A stretch of DNA of 64,000 nucleotides from Zygnema cylindricum (GCA_037447655.1 JBBHKE010000276.1:62001-126000), one strand, 5' to 3'. Numbered from the stretch's first letter, positions 39,602 through 51,255 are shown. Numbers and translations: made by a program. The notes: generated from the letters alone by a model not told the origin.

Positions 39602-39939
39602 AATCGCGTCTGTTGGCACGAATTCAATCAATGATCATAGCGTCGAACCGTACCATATATTTCTGGAATAACTGGTTCAGATTTCGTTCATCTAATCCGG
39701 TGAATCTAATCGTCTCCTGCGTGACGCGTGTAATTGGTTGTCGGCGCCAGTCGGTAAAACCTGCATATCTCTCTTGCCGACACGCGTCCTTGTAAAAGTA
39801 CAATACACTCTATTATACTTTTGCTACTATAATACTAATTAAAGTAAGTACTACGACAAAATACTTAGAAAATATTCTAAGTTATTTAAGTATCTTCTCA
39901 CAGCCCTATCTAGTGAAATAAAGATTTCCAATTACAACA
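39602..39939 (-). repeat. CopB 3' LTR, outer part
   Basis: Matches 48780-49109 and includes the LTR start TGTTGTAATTGGAAATC (minus strand, at 39939). On the minus strand it directly follows the purine tract AGATTTAGGGGAG (about 39940-39953) and the CopB RNase H remnant, as expected for a 3' LTR. Confidence 0.88.
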
Positions 39940-40032
39940 CTCCCCTAAATCTTTATACTCAGTTACTCAATAAGTCCAATGGCTTCTTTGCAAAACTGCA
40001 ACTTAGGAGCAGGAAAGGCTTTTGTTAACATG

Positions 40033-40466
40033 TCAACCACTATCTCCTAATTTGGTAAAAATCACTTTTGCGAGCACTTTTTCTTTGGCAATGTGTAGTC
40101 GAACATCCATGTGTTTGCTTTTAAAATTATGACTAGGGTTAGAGGCAATGGCAATAGTTGCGTGGTTGTCACACCAGATAGATTGGGGACCTTTTTGCAT
40201 ATATTCAAGTTCTTGTAAAATAGACTTAACCCATAAGAGCTCCTTGAGGGCGGAAGCTGCTGCCATGTATTTTGACTCCATTGTGGATTGAGTTGTAACC
40301 TTTTGTAGTTTGCTACTCTATCAGCAAGTTCCATCTCCAATCTTAAGTACAAAACCGGTTGTAGATTTCCGGTTTGGTATGTCTCCGTAGCTAGCGTCGC
40401 TCCACGTCAGTATTTTCACTTCTCCTCCTCCGAGTATAAGCTTAAGATTTTGAGTTCCTGCAAGAT
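40033..40466 (-). pseudogene. pol: CopB RNase H remnant (3' of the CopC insertion)
   Basis: On the minus strand the sequence reads AGTQNLKLILGG, TWSDASYGD, STTGFVL, then MESKYMAAASALKELLWVK and CDNHATIAIASNP, ending near 40033. This is copia RNase H with its acidic residues and several stops. Joining 44915 to 40466 without the insert restores the common copia string RYLAGT across the break, which proves that CopC landed within this coding region. Confidence 0.88.
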
Positions 40467-41056
40467 TGAAAGGATCGACAACACAATCGGAATGCGCAAA
40501 GAATTGACAAATTACACAATGCGGAAGCGAATTTATCTCACATCAAATATCAACCAGCTCGCATACATTAAATCCTCATGAACATAGATAGAGACATATG
40601 TAATTCAGAAGAGGATATTCCAATTAATTCTCACACATTAATATTACAATAATTTCTTAGTTGTTCCCTTAGTTGTTACAAATTCTCTCACTGGCTGGCA
40701 TTTTAACTTAGTCGCCAAATTACATCTAGAAATCTAATTCTAGAAGCGTCACATGTACTTAGACGCAACATAGAGTACGACGCAAACTGAAAATTCGCGA
40801 AACGAAATATCTAGAAGTACAATACTTAAAGTACAACTTAACCTACGTGAAACGAAACTGCTAGAAGTACGCACGAACCGAAAGTACTAGAAGTACCGTA
40901 TGAAGAAGACCAAACCGTTCACACCTAATCAAACGAAACTGAAAAGTACAAAAGTATTAATGAAACGAAACAAAATGCGCGATGTGACGCGCGTCAAAAC
41001 CGACCCACACTAAATACGAACCTACATTGAAAAAATCTCACATTGCAATTCTAACA
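40467..41056 (-). repeat. 3' LTR of CopC
   Basis: 590 bp; on the minus strand it begins TGTTAGAATTGC and ends CGATCCTTTCA. The run GAGAGGGGGAA just upstream (41057-41067, minus strand) is the polypurine tract. Confidence 0.95.
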
Positions 41057-41065
41057 TTCCCCCTC

Positions 41066-41503
41066 TCAATGCGAGGATTTGTCACTAGCTTTCATATGAA
41101 GACTTAATCTCTCAGGTGCTTTTCCCTTATTCTCTCGATTACTCCTCCTAACAACCACTTCTTCTTCCATTACATTCTTTTCACTCTTTTCAGAAATTGA
41201 TGGCAAACTCTTTTCACTATTTTGACTTTTCAAGGATAATTTTGAACTCTCAGACTTATCATCACTCAAATTGGATTCCAAATCAAATTTATCAGAATTT
41301 GAAACTTTACCAAATTTCGGTTTCCGTTTTGAAGTCTCATAATGATCGTCTTCCTCATCCGACGAATCCGCAACTTCGAACTCCTCCAAACTGTTTTCTT
41401 CTTCAAAATCCAAACTTCGCTCATTGTCGTTCGAATATTCCATAGCCGCCTTTAAATTCTCGTGGAAGTCAACGTTCCGTGACTCCACTACGTTTCGCGT
41501 CAC
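41066..41503 (-). pseudogene. CopC post-integrase linker
   Basis: An acidic, Ser-rich frame ending with RRSNRENKGKAPERLSLH, typical of the linker between copia integrase and RT. Upstream in the same frame HLRIWGCRATVY and SGIFVGYSANSNKNRIFNP are readable, with one TAG between them. So the long gag-integrase frame is broken by a frameshift near 41637 and one stop before this linker. RT should follow but the LTR comes instead. Confidence 0.8.
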
Positions 41504-41634
41504 AGGATTGAAGATTCGATTTTTATTTGAATTCGCACTATATCCGACAAAAATTCCACTCTAACTTCGCGGACTAAACTTTGCGGTCCGTTTGTTTCGG
41601 TCAATATATACGGTCGCACGACAACCCCAAATTC

Positions 41635-44274
41635 TTAAATGTCGTACGGACGGAACCTGTCCACTCCAAGTTCTTGAGGCGTCTTCTCACCAGAAATCGA
41701 AGTCAATCTTCGATTACAGACATAGTTTGCCGAGACTATGGCTTCTCCCCAAAGCGAAGCATTGTGATTCGTGCTATGAATCATCGCACGCACCATTTCC
41801 TGCAATGTCATGTTTTTCCTTTCGGCCAGTCCATTAGATTCGGGTGAATAAGCGGCGGTAAATTGTTGCTTGATTCCCGGCTCTTCACAAAACTCCTTAA
41901 ATGCAATAAATTCTCCACCATTATCCGACCTCACGGCTTTCAATTTCCTGTCCGTTTCCCTTTCAGCCATCACAACAAACTTCTTAAAATAATCCAAAGT
42001 CTCCGACTTCCTTTTCAAAAGATACACCCAACTCTTTCGGGAAAAGTCATCAACAATCACAAAAATATATCTTTTTCCCCCAAGACTCCTCGGCTTAATA
42101 GGTCCACATAGATCCACATGAATAAGTTCCAAAGGTTGACTCGCTCTAAATTTTACATTTTTGACAGGATGAGGTTTCCTCATTTGCTTCCCCTTGCTAC
42201 AACCATTACATCCATTCACCTTTTCTTTGGTCGCCAATTCCAAACCTCTCACCGAAGAATTCTTAATCATCTTTTTAATGTTTTCCTCCGAAGTGTGGCA
42301 TAACCGATGATGCCAAAGGCTAAGATCACCTTTCTCCATTTCCACGGAAAGCATAGAAGGTTCCTCTTTAGCTGGCCGTTTCCAAATCAACTTACTAACC
42401 AAATTATCAGAAACAAATCCTTCTCCAATTTGAATTCCTTCCTTACTTTTAATCATGATTCTAAAATCTTCCAAAGAAATAACTCTACCTCCGGCCTTTT
42501 GAATTTGAGGAACACTAACCAAATTCACCACTCCATTAGGAATAAACAAGGCATCATTCAACTTAGCTTTATGCACTCTAACATTTCCAAATTTATCTCT
42601 CACCGGTAAATCAATTCGGACCGTTCCAACCGTGTCCACCGGAATCACATGTCCACTCGCTACCGTGACATTCTTTGGAACCGTAAGATTCCTTGTATCC
42701 GAAAATAAACTTAAATCCGTACACACGTGATGAGTTGCGCCGGTATCAATAATCCAATCTTTTACACAATGATTACTAGAAGCCGAATTCAAAATTGCTC
42801 CGGTTTTTTCGTCCAATAAAATAGTCAAATTGTAATATCGCTCCTCAATATCTTTTTCAATTTCCGTATAATTTCCTTGATATCCGGATCCTCTTAATTG
42901 GCCACGACCGCGTCCGTGTCCTCGGCCACGTCCTCGTCCATGTCCTCGATTGTCATAAAAGGAAGAATTTTTGCCTTCTCGTTGGAAACAATGAGAACTC
43001 ACATGTCCCCACTTATGACAAATATTGCATCTCTTCTCCTTATCCGGGCACTCGGCTGCAAAATGCCCAACTTTATCACATTTGAAACAAGTCACTTTAG
43101 AGGTGTTAGATTTATCAAATTGACTTCTACTAATTCCAACATTTTGACTTTTTCCTCTACCTCTTCCTCTAAAATTTCCTCTAATACCCCCTCTTCCTTG
43201 GAACAAATTTAAATCCGGGGAATCCAAGGTATTTACATTATGGATTCCACTACTTTCAAAACCTCTACCTACACTCTCTCTAGACTTCTCAATGGATTTC
43301 AAATAATTCACCGCATACTCAAGTGTAGCCTTCCTTTTAGATTGAATTATTTCACTAGACATAGAATATCTTTCGGGTAATCCCTCTAAAAACACTTGTA
43401 ACTTTTCATTTTCGGGTACAACTTTACCAAGACTACTCAATTGCTCCAACAAAATATAAAATCTTTTGACTCCATCATCTATTGACTCATCATGCTTAAA
43501 CTTAAACTTAATGAAATCTTTGAACACATAATTTGCCTTATCTTTGACTCCTTTCTCAAAATGATTTTCTAACGCTTGCCAACATTTATGTGCGGTATCA
43601 TGAATGAGAAAATAATCATGGACCGATCCGGTACAACTTTGAATCAATCCATTCATGGCCGCCATATCTTTCAATCTCCACAAATTTTGTGCCTTGGGAT
43701 CTTTTGGAATTTTCTCGTTGCCGTTGACGATCTTCCACAACTTCTTCAATATGAGACTCGCTCTCATGTTCTTCTTCCAAATAGCGTAGTTTGATCCATC
43801 AAAGATAACCGGCTTGCCTCCCATTCGAAAATATTCTTCACCTTCCAACTCACTATCAAAATCAAAATCCTCTTCTACCTTTTTCTTTTTCTTTTTCTTA
43901 CATTTTTCATCATCATCCGAATAAACTGAGCTGCTACTAGAACTAGAGCTAGAGCTACCCTCAGATTCCTCTTTCACATAAACATTTTCATTTTTCACCT
44001 TTTTATCCTTTTCCTTCATAAATTTCTCCCACTCCTTATAAGTGTCTCTATCTACCCGAATGTCATAACTTTCCTCCTCTTTAGATTGATCCAATCCGAA
44101 GGGTTTAGCTGGCAATGATTCCTCGGACTTTGGCGCAATTCCTTCACCGAAACTGAATTCTCGTTCGCTCGGACCCCGAAGAGATGGCTCGGGAGTCGGC
44201 GGAGTTCCCGAGGTCCCCATAGGCATCCTCGGTCCGGATGGAGAGGGTGTGTTCTTTTTTTTCTTCCCTCCCAT
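41635..44274 (-). CDS. gag-pol: CopC Gag-protease-integrase polyprotein (879 aa, no RT)
   Basis: An unbroken frame starting at the ATG at 44274, 36 bases past the primer site. Residues 1-150 are a charged N-terminus with a Ser run and Lys run. A copia Gag core follows from about residue 151 (MGGKPVIFDGSNYAIWKKNM), then two zinc knuckles CFKCDKVGHFAAEC and CNICHKWGHVSSHC (about 400-435) with Gly/Arg-rich flanks. Next are the protease site WIIDTGATHHVC (about 513), the pre-integrase region WHHRLCHT...CNGCSKGK, and the integrase core with D in IHVDLCGP, D in RSDNGGEF and E in SPESNGLAERKN. It ends after RFRPYDI because of a frameshift. The full catalytic triad and complete knuckles suggest it could still make particles, process itself and integrate; this is inferred. 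RT and RNase H are missing. Confidence 0.9.
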   Translation of the reverse strand: MGGKKKKNTPSPSGPRMPMGTSGTPPTPEPSLRGPSEREFSFGEGIAPKSEESLPAKPFGLDQSKEEESYDIRVDRDTYKEWEKFMKEKDKKVKNENVYVKEESEGSSSSSSSSSSVYSDDDEKCKKKKKKKVEEDFDFDSELEGEEYFRMGGKPVIFDGSNYAIWKKNMRASLILKKLWKIVNGNEKIPKDPKAQNLWRLKDMAAMNGLIQSCTGSVHDYFLIHDTAHKCWQALENHFEKGVKDKANYVFKDFIKFKFKHDESIDDGVKRFYILLEQLSSLGKVVPENEKLQVFLEGLPERYSMSSEIIQSKRKATLEYAVNYLKSIEKSRESVGRGFESSGIHNVNTLDSPDLNLFQGRGGIRGNFRGRGRGKSQNVGISRSQFDKSNTSKVTCFKCDKVGHFAAECPDKEKRCNICHKWGHVSSHCFQREGKNSSFYDNRGHGRGRGRGHGRGRGQLRGSGYQGNYTEIEKDIEERYYNLTILLDEKTGAILNSASSNHCVKDWIIDTGATHHVCTDLSLFSDTRNLTVPKNVTVASGHVIPVDTVGTVRIDLPVRDKFGNVRVHKAKLNDALFIPNGVVNLVSVPQIQKAGGRVISLEDFRIMIKSKEGIQIGEGFVSDNLVSKLIWKRPAKEEPSMLSVEMEKGDLSLWHHRLCHTSEENIKKMIKNSSVRGLELATKEKVNGCNGCSKGKQMRKPHPVKNVKFRASQPLELIHVDLCGPIKPRSLGGKRYIFVIVDDFSRKSWVYLLKRKSETLDYFKKFVVMAERETDRKLKAVRSDNGGEFIAFKEFCEEPGIKQQFTAAYSPESNGLAERKNMTLQEMVRAMIHSTNHNASLWGEAIVSANYVCNRRLTSISGEKTPQELGVDRFRPYDI

Positions 44275-44310
44275 GCCTAACTCACTAGATCCTTAATAAG
44301 GAGCTAACCC

Positions 44311-44322
44311 GCTCCGATACCA
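44311..44322 (-). other. CopC primer binding site
   Basis: The minus strand reads TGGTATCGGAGC two bases after the 5' LTR, matching the tRNA-iMet 3'-end primer site TGGTATCAGAGC with one mismatch. This is the standard plant type, unlike CopA. Confidence 0.88.
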
Positions 44323-44324
44323 AT

Positions 44325-44914
44325 TGAAAGGATCGACAACACAATCGGAATGCGCAAAGAATTGACAAATTACACAATGCGGAAGCGAATTTATCTCACA
44401 TCAAATATCAACCAGCTCGCATACATTAAATCCTGATGAACATAGATAGAGACATATGTAATTCAGAAGAGGATATTCCAATTAATTCTCACACATTAAT
44501 ATTACAATAATTTCTTAGTTGTTCCCTTAGTTGTTACAAATTCTCTCACTGGCTGGCATTTTAACTTAGTCGCCAAATTACATCTAGAAATCTAATTCTA
44601 GAAGCGTCACATGTACTTAGACGCAACATAGAGTACGACGCAAACTGAAAATTCGCAAAACGAAATATCTAGAAGTACAATACTTAAAGTACAACTTAAC
44701 CTACGTGAAACGAAACTGCTAGAAGTACGCACGAACCGAAAGTACTAGAAGTACCGTATGAAGAAGACCAAACCGTTCACACCTAATCAAACGAAACTGA
44801 AAAGTACAAAAGTATTAATGAAACGTAACAAAATGCGCGACGTGACGCGCGTCAAAACCGAACCACACTAAATACGAACCTACATTGAAAAAATCTCACA
44901 TTGCAATTCTAACA
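44325..44914 (-). repeat. 5' LTR of CopC
   Basis: 590 bp, partner of 40467-41056. I noticed only about five base differences (for example near 44428, 44657, 44826, 44841 and 44862). Confidence 0.95.
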
Positions 44915-47900
44915 AAGATATCTCAACACCCTTTTTGCTGCTTCCCATCTTGCCTTTTTAGGATTCTGCATGCTTCTACTCAAGACCCCCACAGCTGCTG
45001 CGATATCAGGTCTCTTACAGTTCATAAAATATATAAGACTTCTAACTACTTGTCTATATGGCGTTGAATCCATAAACTCCTCCTCCCTTGACTCCAAACT
45101 CTCACAAACAATTATGCATGAATCTAAATCCATTCTTTCCAATTTCTGCTTGAATTCCATGGGAGTTATAAATCCCTTTCAATCTTTCATTTTAAATCTT
45201 TCCAGCATGTTACCTATTGCTTCTTTCTGTGTCAACATAATTAGCCTCTTGTTTCTGTCTCTTTGTACCTGTATTCCTAAGATATACTAAGCCTCACCGA
45301 GGACCTTCATCTGGAACCTAGACCTTAAAGCTGCTTTAATGCGGTTTATTTCATCCATTGGCTTACTTATTAATAATAAGTCATCCATATATACAGCAAT
45401 GTATAATATCCCATCTTCCCTTTGTAAGACATACAGAATGATCTGAGCTAATTCTCTTAAAACCTAGCCCAGTCAAAAACTCATCTAACTTCAAATTCCA
45501 CTGACGCAGGGCTTATTTTAGCCCATACAAAGATTTCATCAATTTACACACTTATTCTTCCTTTCCCTTTTCAACATACATTTCAGGTTGTTTCATATAA
45601 ATGGTTTCTTCTAACTCTCGATGTAAGAAGGCCGTTTTAACATCCATTTGATGTATTTCCATATTCTGTATAGCCGTTAGACTTAGCAAAATAGACATAG
45701 CAAAATTCTGACAGTGGGAAATTTGAAAACTGGAGAGAAGGTTTATTCAAAGTCAATACCTTCATTTTGATTGTACCATTTAGCCACTAGTCTGGCCTTA
45801 TACCTTTCAATGGTGTTGTTTGGGTTCAGCTTCACCTTGAACACCCATTTGCTGCCAATGGCTTTTCTGTGTGGAGGAAGATCCACCAGCTCCTATGTCT
45901 ATGCCTCCACAATAGACTTCATTTCATCGTTTGCCGCCTCGATCCACTGATTTCTCTCAAGTGGTGAGAAGGCCTCTTAGATCGTTAGAGGCTCCTTTGT
46001 AGCTGAAGAAAAAGCAAAGTGAGAGCTTGCTTGTAGACGGCTGTTATATCTCTTTCCCCCAGGAAATTTTGAGGTTGAAATCGTCGGCAACCTCTGATTT
46101 TTCAGTTTTGTTTGAACCGTAACTTGAGTTGTTACTGAGTGTGTAGTAGTTACTTCCACCTTAGGTGTAGCTTGTGGTGAAGCATCATGTGAAGGAACCA
46201 GAGGAACAGAAGGAAGAGGTGTCCCGCTTGCCGGTGGAAAGTAGACTCGCTGCGTATGGTGAAAAATGACATATTCCTGCTTTTTCTTTGCCGGTTGATC
46301 TGACACTTTAAAATGGTCAACCGAATCTTGTTCATCTTTAATCAGGATATTCCTAGAGATAATCACTTTATGTTTCTCAAATACAAAAACTCTATATCCT
46401 TTTGCATTATCATCATACCCCATGAAAATCCCAGTAGGCATTTAGCCTCTATTTTCCATCTATCCTGTTAAGTATCTAAAATAAAACACTTGGTGCCAAA
46501 GATCTTAAAGTGACTAACATCAGGTTTTTCTCCTCTCCAAAGCTCATAAGGTGTAGTGATAACAGATCTAGAAGCAATTCTATGTTTAATATAAACAGCA
46601 CAGTTAAGTGTTTCAGCCCATAATTTCAAATCTAGCCTTTTATCTGCATGCATGTACCGAGCACTCTCTGCCAACGTCCTATTTAATCTTTCAGAAACAC
46701 CATTTTTTTCTCGTGTATGTGGAATTGTAAGATTGTGACTGATACCTTCTTGAAGAAGAAATTCCTCGAATTCCTTTGATATACTCTCCCCTATTGTCCG
46801 ATCTCAGCGCCAAGAATAGAACTCCATGAAGCTTTTTCGCCCACGCCTTGTAGTGTTTGAAGTGAGTAAACACTTCACTTTTATGTTGCATGAAGTAAAC
46901 TTTGGTGTACCTCGAGTAGTCATCTCTAAATATGACCATATAGTGGACGCCTCTAGCCGAAGCCACTTGTGAAGGACCGAGAACATCAGAATGTATTAGC
47001 TGCAAAATTCTTTCCGATCTGTGGTCTGTTTTTTGTGGAAATGGCAATTTGTGGATCTTGCGAAATGAACAACCATCACATGATTTTATAGGATGAAAGG
47101 TGAGAGAAACTCCATGAACTTTCCCCGAATTTGCCATTTCTTTAGACTATCATAATTAATGTGTACTAATCTCTTATGCCACAACTCATTATCAAATTGG
47201 ACACTCGAGTAGAGAACATCATTTCCTTATATTGAGCCATGTCCATCTGGTATATTTTGCTAGCATCTCTAGTCCCTATTACCGCCACTTTTCCTTTCTT
47301 GTTGACAACCTGTCTACCTCTTTTCAGAATGACTTCAAAGCCTTTGCTTTCCACTAATGATGTAGAGAAAAGATTATATTTAAAGTCTGGAACATACAAT
47401 ATATTGTGAAGAGTTCTCTCTACGGACTTTCCCCCCACATCTACCATTAAAGATACATCACCGTGAGCTGAGGTTTGAACAATCATCCCACAAGCAAAGT
47501 ATATACTCTTTGGAGGTGTTTGCTGCAGATTTGTAAAAGCCGCCTTGTTCCAGCACATGTGGGCCGATGCTCCCGTGTCTATGATCCATCTTGCATCCTT
47601 GGGACCCTCCATTGTTGTCGCCATAAGAAATAACTCCGATTCCTCTTGCTCATTGAAGCTCAGACACTCATCTGCATCAGTTGCAAAAGCTAAAAAAAGA
47701 GCATTTCCACGAGTAGGATTTCCATAAAAACCTTTGTGATATTGGGTTTTTTTTAGCCCAACTTGGATCTGTTTGATTAAGGGAGCCATCCTAGACCCCC
47801 AATAAGTCAGTAGTTTCAAACGAAGATTCAACCATCGCCGCCCAATACGCATACTTTTGGCCATTGAAGATAGGAATTCTTGACGAAAGGTCCTTAACCT

Positions 47901-47958
47901 ATTGTTCTAAAACCACAGTTGCAGGAGGAGGACCAGCTGTAGTAGTGGAAGTAGACAT
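44915..47958 (-). pseudogene. gag-pol: CopB gag start, protease, integrase and RT remnants
   Basis: Minus-strand copia remains. A gag start lies at 47956-47958 (MSTSTTTAGPPPATVV, then IPIFNGQKYAYWAAM) with stops, and most of Gag including any knuckle is gone near 47770. The protease reads WIIDTGASAHMC (about 47585). The pre-integrase region has CDGCSFRKIHK. Integrase reads IHSDVLGP and RSDNRGEY, where the usual GG has become RG, and is frameshifted before its Glu. KLWAETLNCAVYIK and GIFMGYDDNAKGYRV follow. RT (45160-45960) is badly decayed with many stops but LMKSLYGLK and LDEFLTGLGF are legible. YRQVVRSLIYFMNCKRPDI (about 45000-45055) leads to RVLRYL, where CopC interrupts. Confidence 0.85.
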
Positions 47959-47989
47959 TGAAAACAGCAAAAGCTATCAGACACCTACT

Positions 47990-49109
47990 CAACAGCCAAC
48001 TTTCAGCTTACACAAAATATGACTCAAAAGGCCACTATGCCTAAAATTTCTCACAAGGATACACAACAGAGTAAAATGACAATTCCCAAAATTGCAGCAC
48101 AAATGACCCAGTAAACCTTAAGATATGACTATTGAAGTTTCCCAAAAAACTGCCCTTAAAATGTCATAATTCCAAAAGTGGATGATACAAAATTGTTTAA
48201 GTCCTAAACTATATACTCACAGTGAGTATCTACTGGTCACACTAATATGGGTGACTGTACAACATTACTACCCTGACTAACGACAAAGTATCCAGCCTGT
48301 ACTTTATTGTACCGTGAGTACCTCCAAAACCCTAATTACTACATGCCGCTAAATAAACAATGTAACACTATTAATTAATTCGCTAAACGTTAACTTATTG
48401 TTTTCCAAATATTTACAGATATTGTCCGTACAATTAATGTTGCCGATGCTTAGTCAGCATCAGTCGCAAAAGTCGAGATGAATGTTGATTTGATGGTACG
48501 AATGTCCTGAGTGCGTACGCCGCACTCTGTTATTGTGGTCCCCGCTTTAATCGCGCCCGTCGAATCTGTCTTGTATTAACAATATTACTTTGATTCTGTA
48601 CGGTACACTCCCAGATGTTCGGCTTGGTCTCTGCACGTCATATTCATCGAAACCGCCCGTACGATTTTTGACACGTGTATGCGGTTGTCGACGCAACTTT
48701 GGAATACCTGCATTAACTTCTTTTGCCGACTTGTGGTCCCACGTGAATCACGATTTCTGCTCCCAATTGAATCCCGTTCGTTGGCACGAATTCAATCCAT
48801 GATCATAGCGTCGAACCGTACCATATATTTCCAGAATAATCGGTTCTGTTTTCGTTCGTCCGATCAGGTGAATCCAATCGTCTCCTGCGTGACGCGTGTA
48901 ACTGATTGTCCGCGCCACTCTGTGAAATCTGCATACGTCTCTCTTGCCGATGCGCGTCCTTGTAAAAGTATAATACACTCTATTGTACTTTTGCTACTGT
49001 AATACTAATTAAGGTAAGTACTACAGTAGACTACTTTGAAAATATTCCAAGTTATTTAAGTCTCTTCTCATTGCCCTATCTACTGAAATAAAGATTTCCA
49101 ATTACAACA
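47990..49109 (-). repeat. CopB 5' LTR (inner boundary uncertain)
   Basis: The minus strand starts TGTTGTAATTGGAAATC at 49109, matching the 3' LTR start at 39939. The repeat with 31185-31745, 37875-38198 and 39602-39939 covers all of it, but since that copy also continues into gag, the LTR end cannot be set by comparison. No usual primer site is visible near 48000. Confidence 0.7.
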
Positions 49110-49441
49110 GAAATGTCACAAGACTACCTCGCAGTTTTGCTACGAGCTAGTAAAGCATGTAAGTATATGTGTGCGCATAAATTTCATTAGTATAACGGCC
49201 ACACATATGTTAAACAATTCTATCAACCGAGTGAACATGGTAACAAGCTTCATTAAAAAATGTGTGATAATTAGCTATCTATGTTATCAGACATAGTATA
49301 AAGGTAAGAGGAATGTAAAAATGTCACGTCATAAAACAACCAAAAATAGATCAGACTACGAAAACTAACCAATTCACAAGCAAAGGTTGTTGAATGTTAA
49401 CAAAAATGTAAAACCAGTTACTTAAAGTTGTGTCAAATTAT
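49110..49441. other. no gene seen
   Basis: AT-rich DNA between CopB and hAT-A3, with no coding signal. Confidence 0.5.
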
Positions 49442-50120
49442 TAGTGTTGTGTATCGGTAAAAAAATTATCGCGATAACATCGATACCGATAGTTATCGGT
49501 TATCGAATTGTCAAAGGTTCCGATATATCGATCTGAGACCAACAAATTCCATATCAGCGATAACTTAAAAAAATATAGTATACCTACAATAGTACTTTAT
49601 AACATACTGTATTATATTATTGACGCCTGGAATCGAACGGACGACTTGGTATGAGAAAATATGAGCGGACAGCCAGCGTGAGCATCGCCATCCCGGAATG
49701 GCTCTTTTGGGAGCTTATGCCAAAAAAGTCGACAAATTGACATGTGGCAGGTCCCCAATGGATCTCAGGGAATAAAAGGACAAAGCCATGGCGTCGGATA
49801 TGAAAGGTACATCGTTTTTACTGGATTCGTATAAAAACCGTATAGATCTCATGGTGGCTACTGTACTTTATGTGCTTGTACCCGTCCGGGGAATAACACG
49901 TACAGTTGAGTGTACTGGCCGTACATTTTTCTTTACGAACCGTACAGTTATCGTCGATACTTATCGATGTCGGTAATACCGCCGATAATAACCGATAAAT
50001 ATCGGCTATTTATCGGCGATAACACCGATAACGATATATCTTAACAATATATCGATTATCGGATACCTGATAAAAGGCCCATATCGGTTATTGATAAATC
50101 CTTATAAATACACAACACTA
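49442..50120. mobile_element. hAT-like non-autonomous element A3
   Basis: 679 bp with inverted ends TAGTGTTGTGTATCGG and TAGTGTTGTGTATTTATAAG, flanked by CAAATTAT (49434-49441) and CAAACTAT (50121-50128), an 8-bp target duplication with one change. It is the shortest copy of the family. Its left arm provides the unoccupied site for the B1 insertion in A2. It carries a tRNA-like segment near 49622-49700. Confidence 0.88.
49622..49700 (-). other. tRNA-like segment in hAT-A3
   Basis: The minus strand contains CCGTTCGATTCCAGGCGTC, which looks like a tRNA T-arm (B box CGTTCGATTCC, 10 of 11 matches) plus acceptor strand. The 5' half has no convincing acceptor partner or D-arm, so I do not call a tRNA gene. 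Confidence 0.35.
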
Positions 50121-50128
50121 CAAACTAT

Positions 50129-50468
50129 GTATTTAACGCCCTATTTTATTCAATGTGGTTTTAATTAACGTTATTTAAGATACAAGACAGATAAAAGGAA
50201 AATTGTACAACCAGAGGACGTTACTGAAGTTTTTTTTTTGTACATTCAATTTGTTTCCTAAGGTATTCATTACGAACAATATTGTTTTTTTTTAATATTT
50301 TATGACGGTGGTGACAAAGCGTGTTGCTTGCTGAGTCGTGATTGATTGTTTCTTTGATAAAGTCGAACGGCAAAATATGATAATATTACTGTACCGTACA
50401 ATGACTGCCGAAACTCAAACGTCATCCTGAGAAACCAACCGTTTACAAGTTGCAAATAGTCACAGTTC
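50129..50468. other. no gene seen
   Basis: AT-rich DNA between hAT-A3 and C2, nothing recognised. Confidence 0.5.
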
Positions 50469-51255
50469 TACGGGTGTGTCTCCATGTACTTTTAACTTAG
50501 CTAAAAAACTTTGTTTTTTAGCGCAGATCCGGCAGACCCGGATTTCGGGTGTCCCTATGTGTACCAAACGAAGTTGTCACTTAAGGGCGTGACGATTGTT
50601 TACGTTGACAATGCCCGTGACGGTTGTCGACAGTGTAGAATCTGTGATGTTGCACGTTATTTTTTGTAACTGCGTGTGACGACGCATGACTTTTCGTGGC
50701 ATTGTAGACATACCACCATCCAACCTGTGCCGTTTTAGGGTTGAAGAAGATGCAATTTGCCTTTGCGTCTCTTATCAGCTCGACGTGAAATGGCATCGAA
50801 TCTTGAGGCCCCTGGCGAAATAAAATCCGTACCAAGCGCAAACGGACAAAACCAAACAAATTGTGTACTTTGCTTTGTCGTACTTTAACGCAAACAGACA
50901 AAACATAGCGGATTGTGCTCTTTTCGTCGTCGTTTGAATTCTTTTGAAATTTTTTGATTTTTTTTTTACACGTACGACTATGTGTTTCTATTTGTTTTTC
51001 GAAAATTCTTTGTTTTAAAACACATCTTCCCTGTGTTTTAAAGAAAAGTTTGAAGATGATGTTTTTTGGCGTGGCCGTGGGTCGAAGAACACAAAACGAC
51101 AATATGTAGTACATGTTAAATTCGACGATGACGCAAAATGTCCTTCTCATTTTTTCTATTTTTTTGTACTGTTGAAACTTACGCGGTACTGCTCTAAGTT
51201 TTACAGGAAAACGACAGAAAAAAACCCTTACTTAGGCACATGGAGACGCACCCTA
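50469..51255. mobile_element. TIR element, family C copy 2
   Basis: The ends are TACGGGTGTGTCTCCATGTA and, inverted, TTAGGGTGCGTCTCCATGTG. The left 200 bp closely match C1 (AACGAAGTTGTCACTTAAGG) and so do the right 250 bp (TTTTGGCGTGGCCGTGGGTC). The minus strand is open for 189 codons (50581-51150), parallel to the C1 frame. No target duplication is recognised. Confidence 0.7.

Larger units (their letters stand above)
40467..44914 (-). mobile_element. young RT-less Ty1/copia element CopC
   Basis: Two 590-bp LTRs with about five differences, a perfect 5-bp duplication AAGAT (40462-40466 and 44915-44919), a primer site, an 879-codon open frame and a polypurine tract. It codes Gag, protease and integrase, plus the acidic linker that normally lies between integrase and RT. 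RT and RNase H are absent; the polypurine tract and LTR follow the linker directly. The LTR similarity points to recent movement, so enzymes must have come from another element. Confidence 0.95.

Noticed and set aside
49622-49700. A functional tRNA gene in hAT-A3
   Set aside because: The 5' half lacks a matching acceptor strand and a D-arm.
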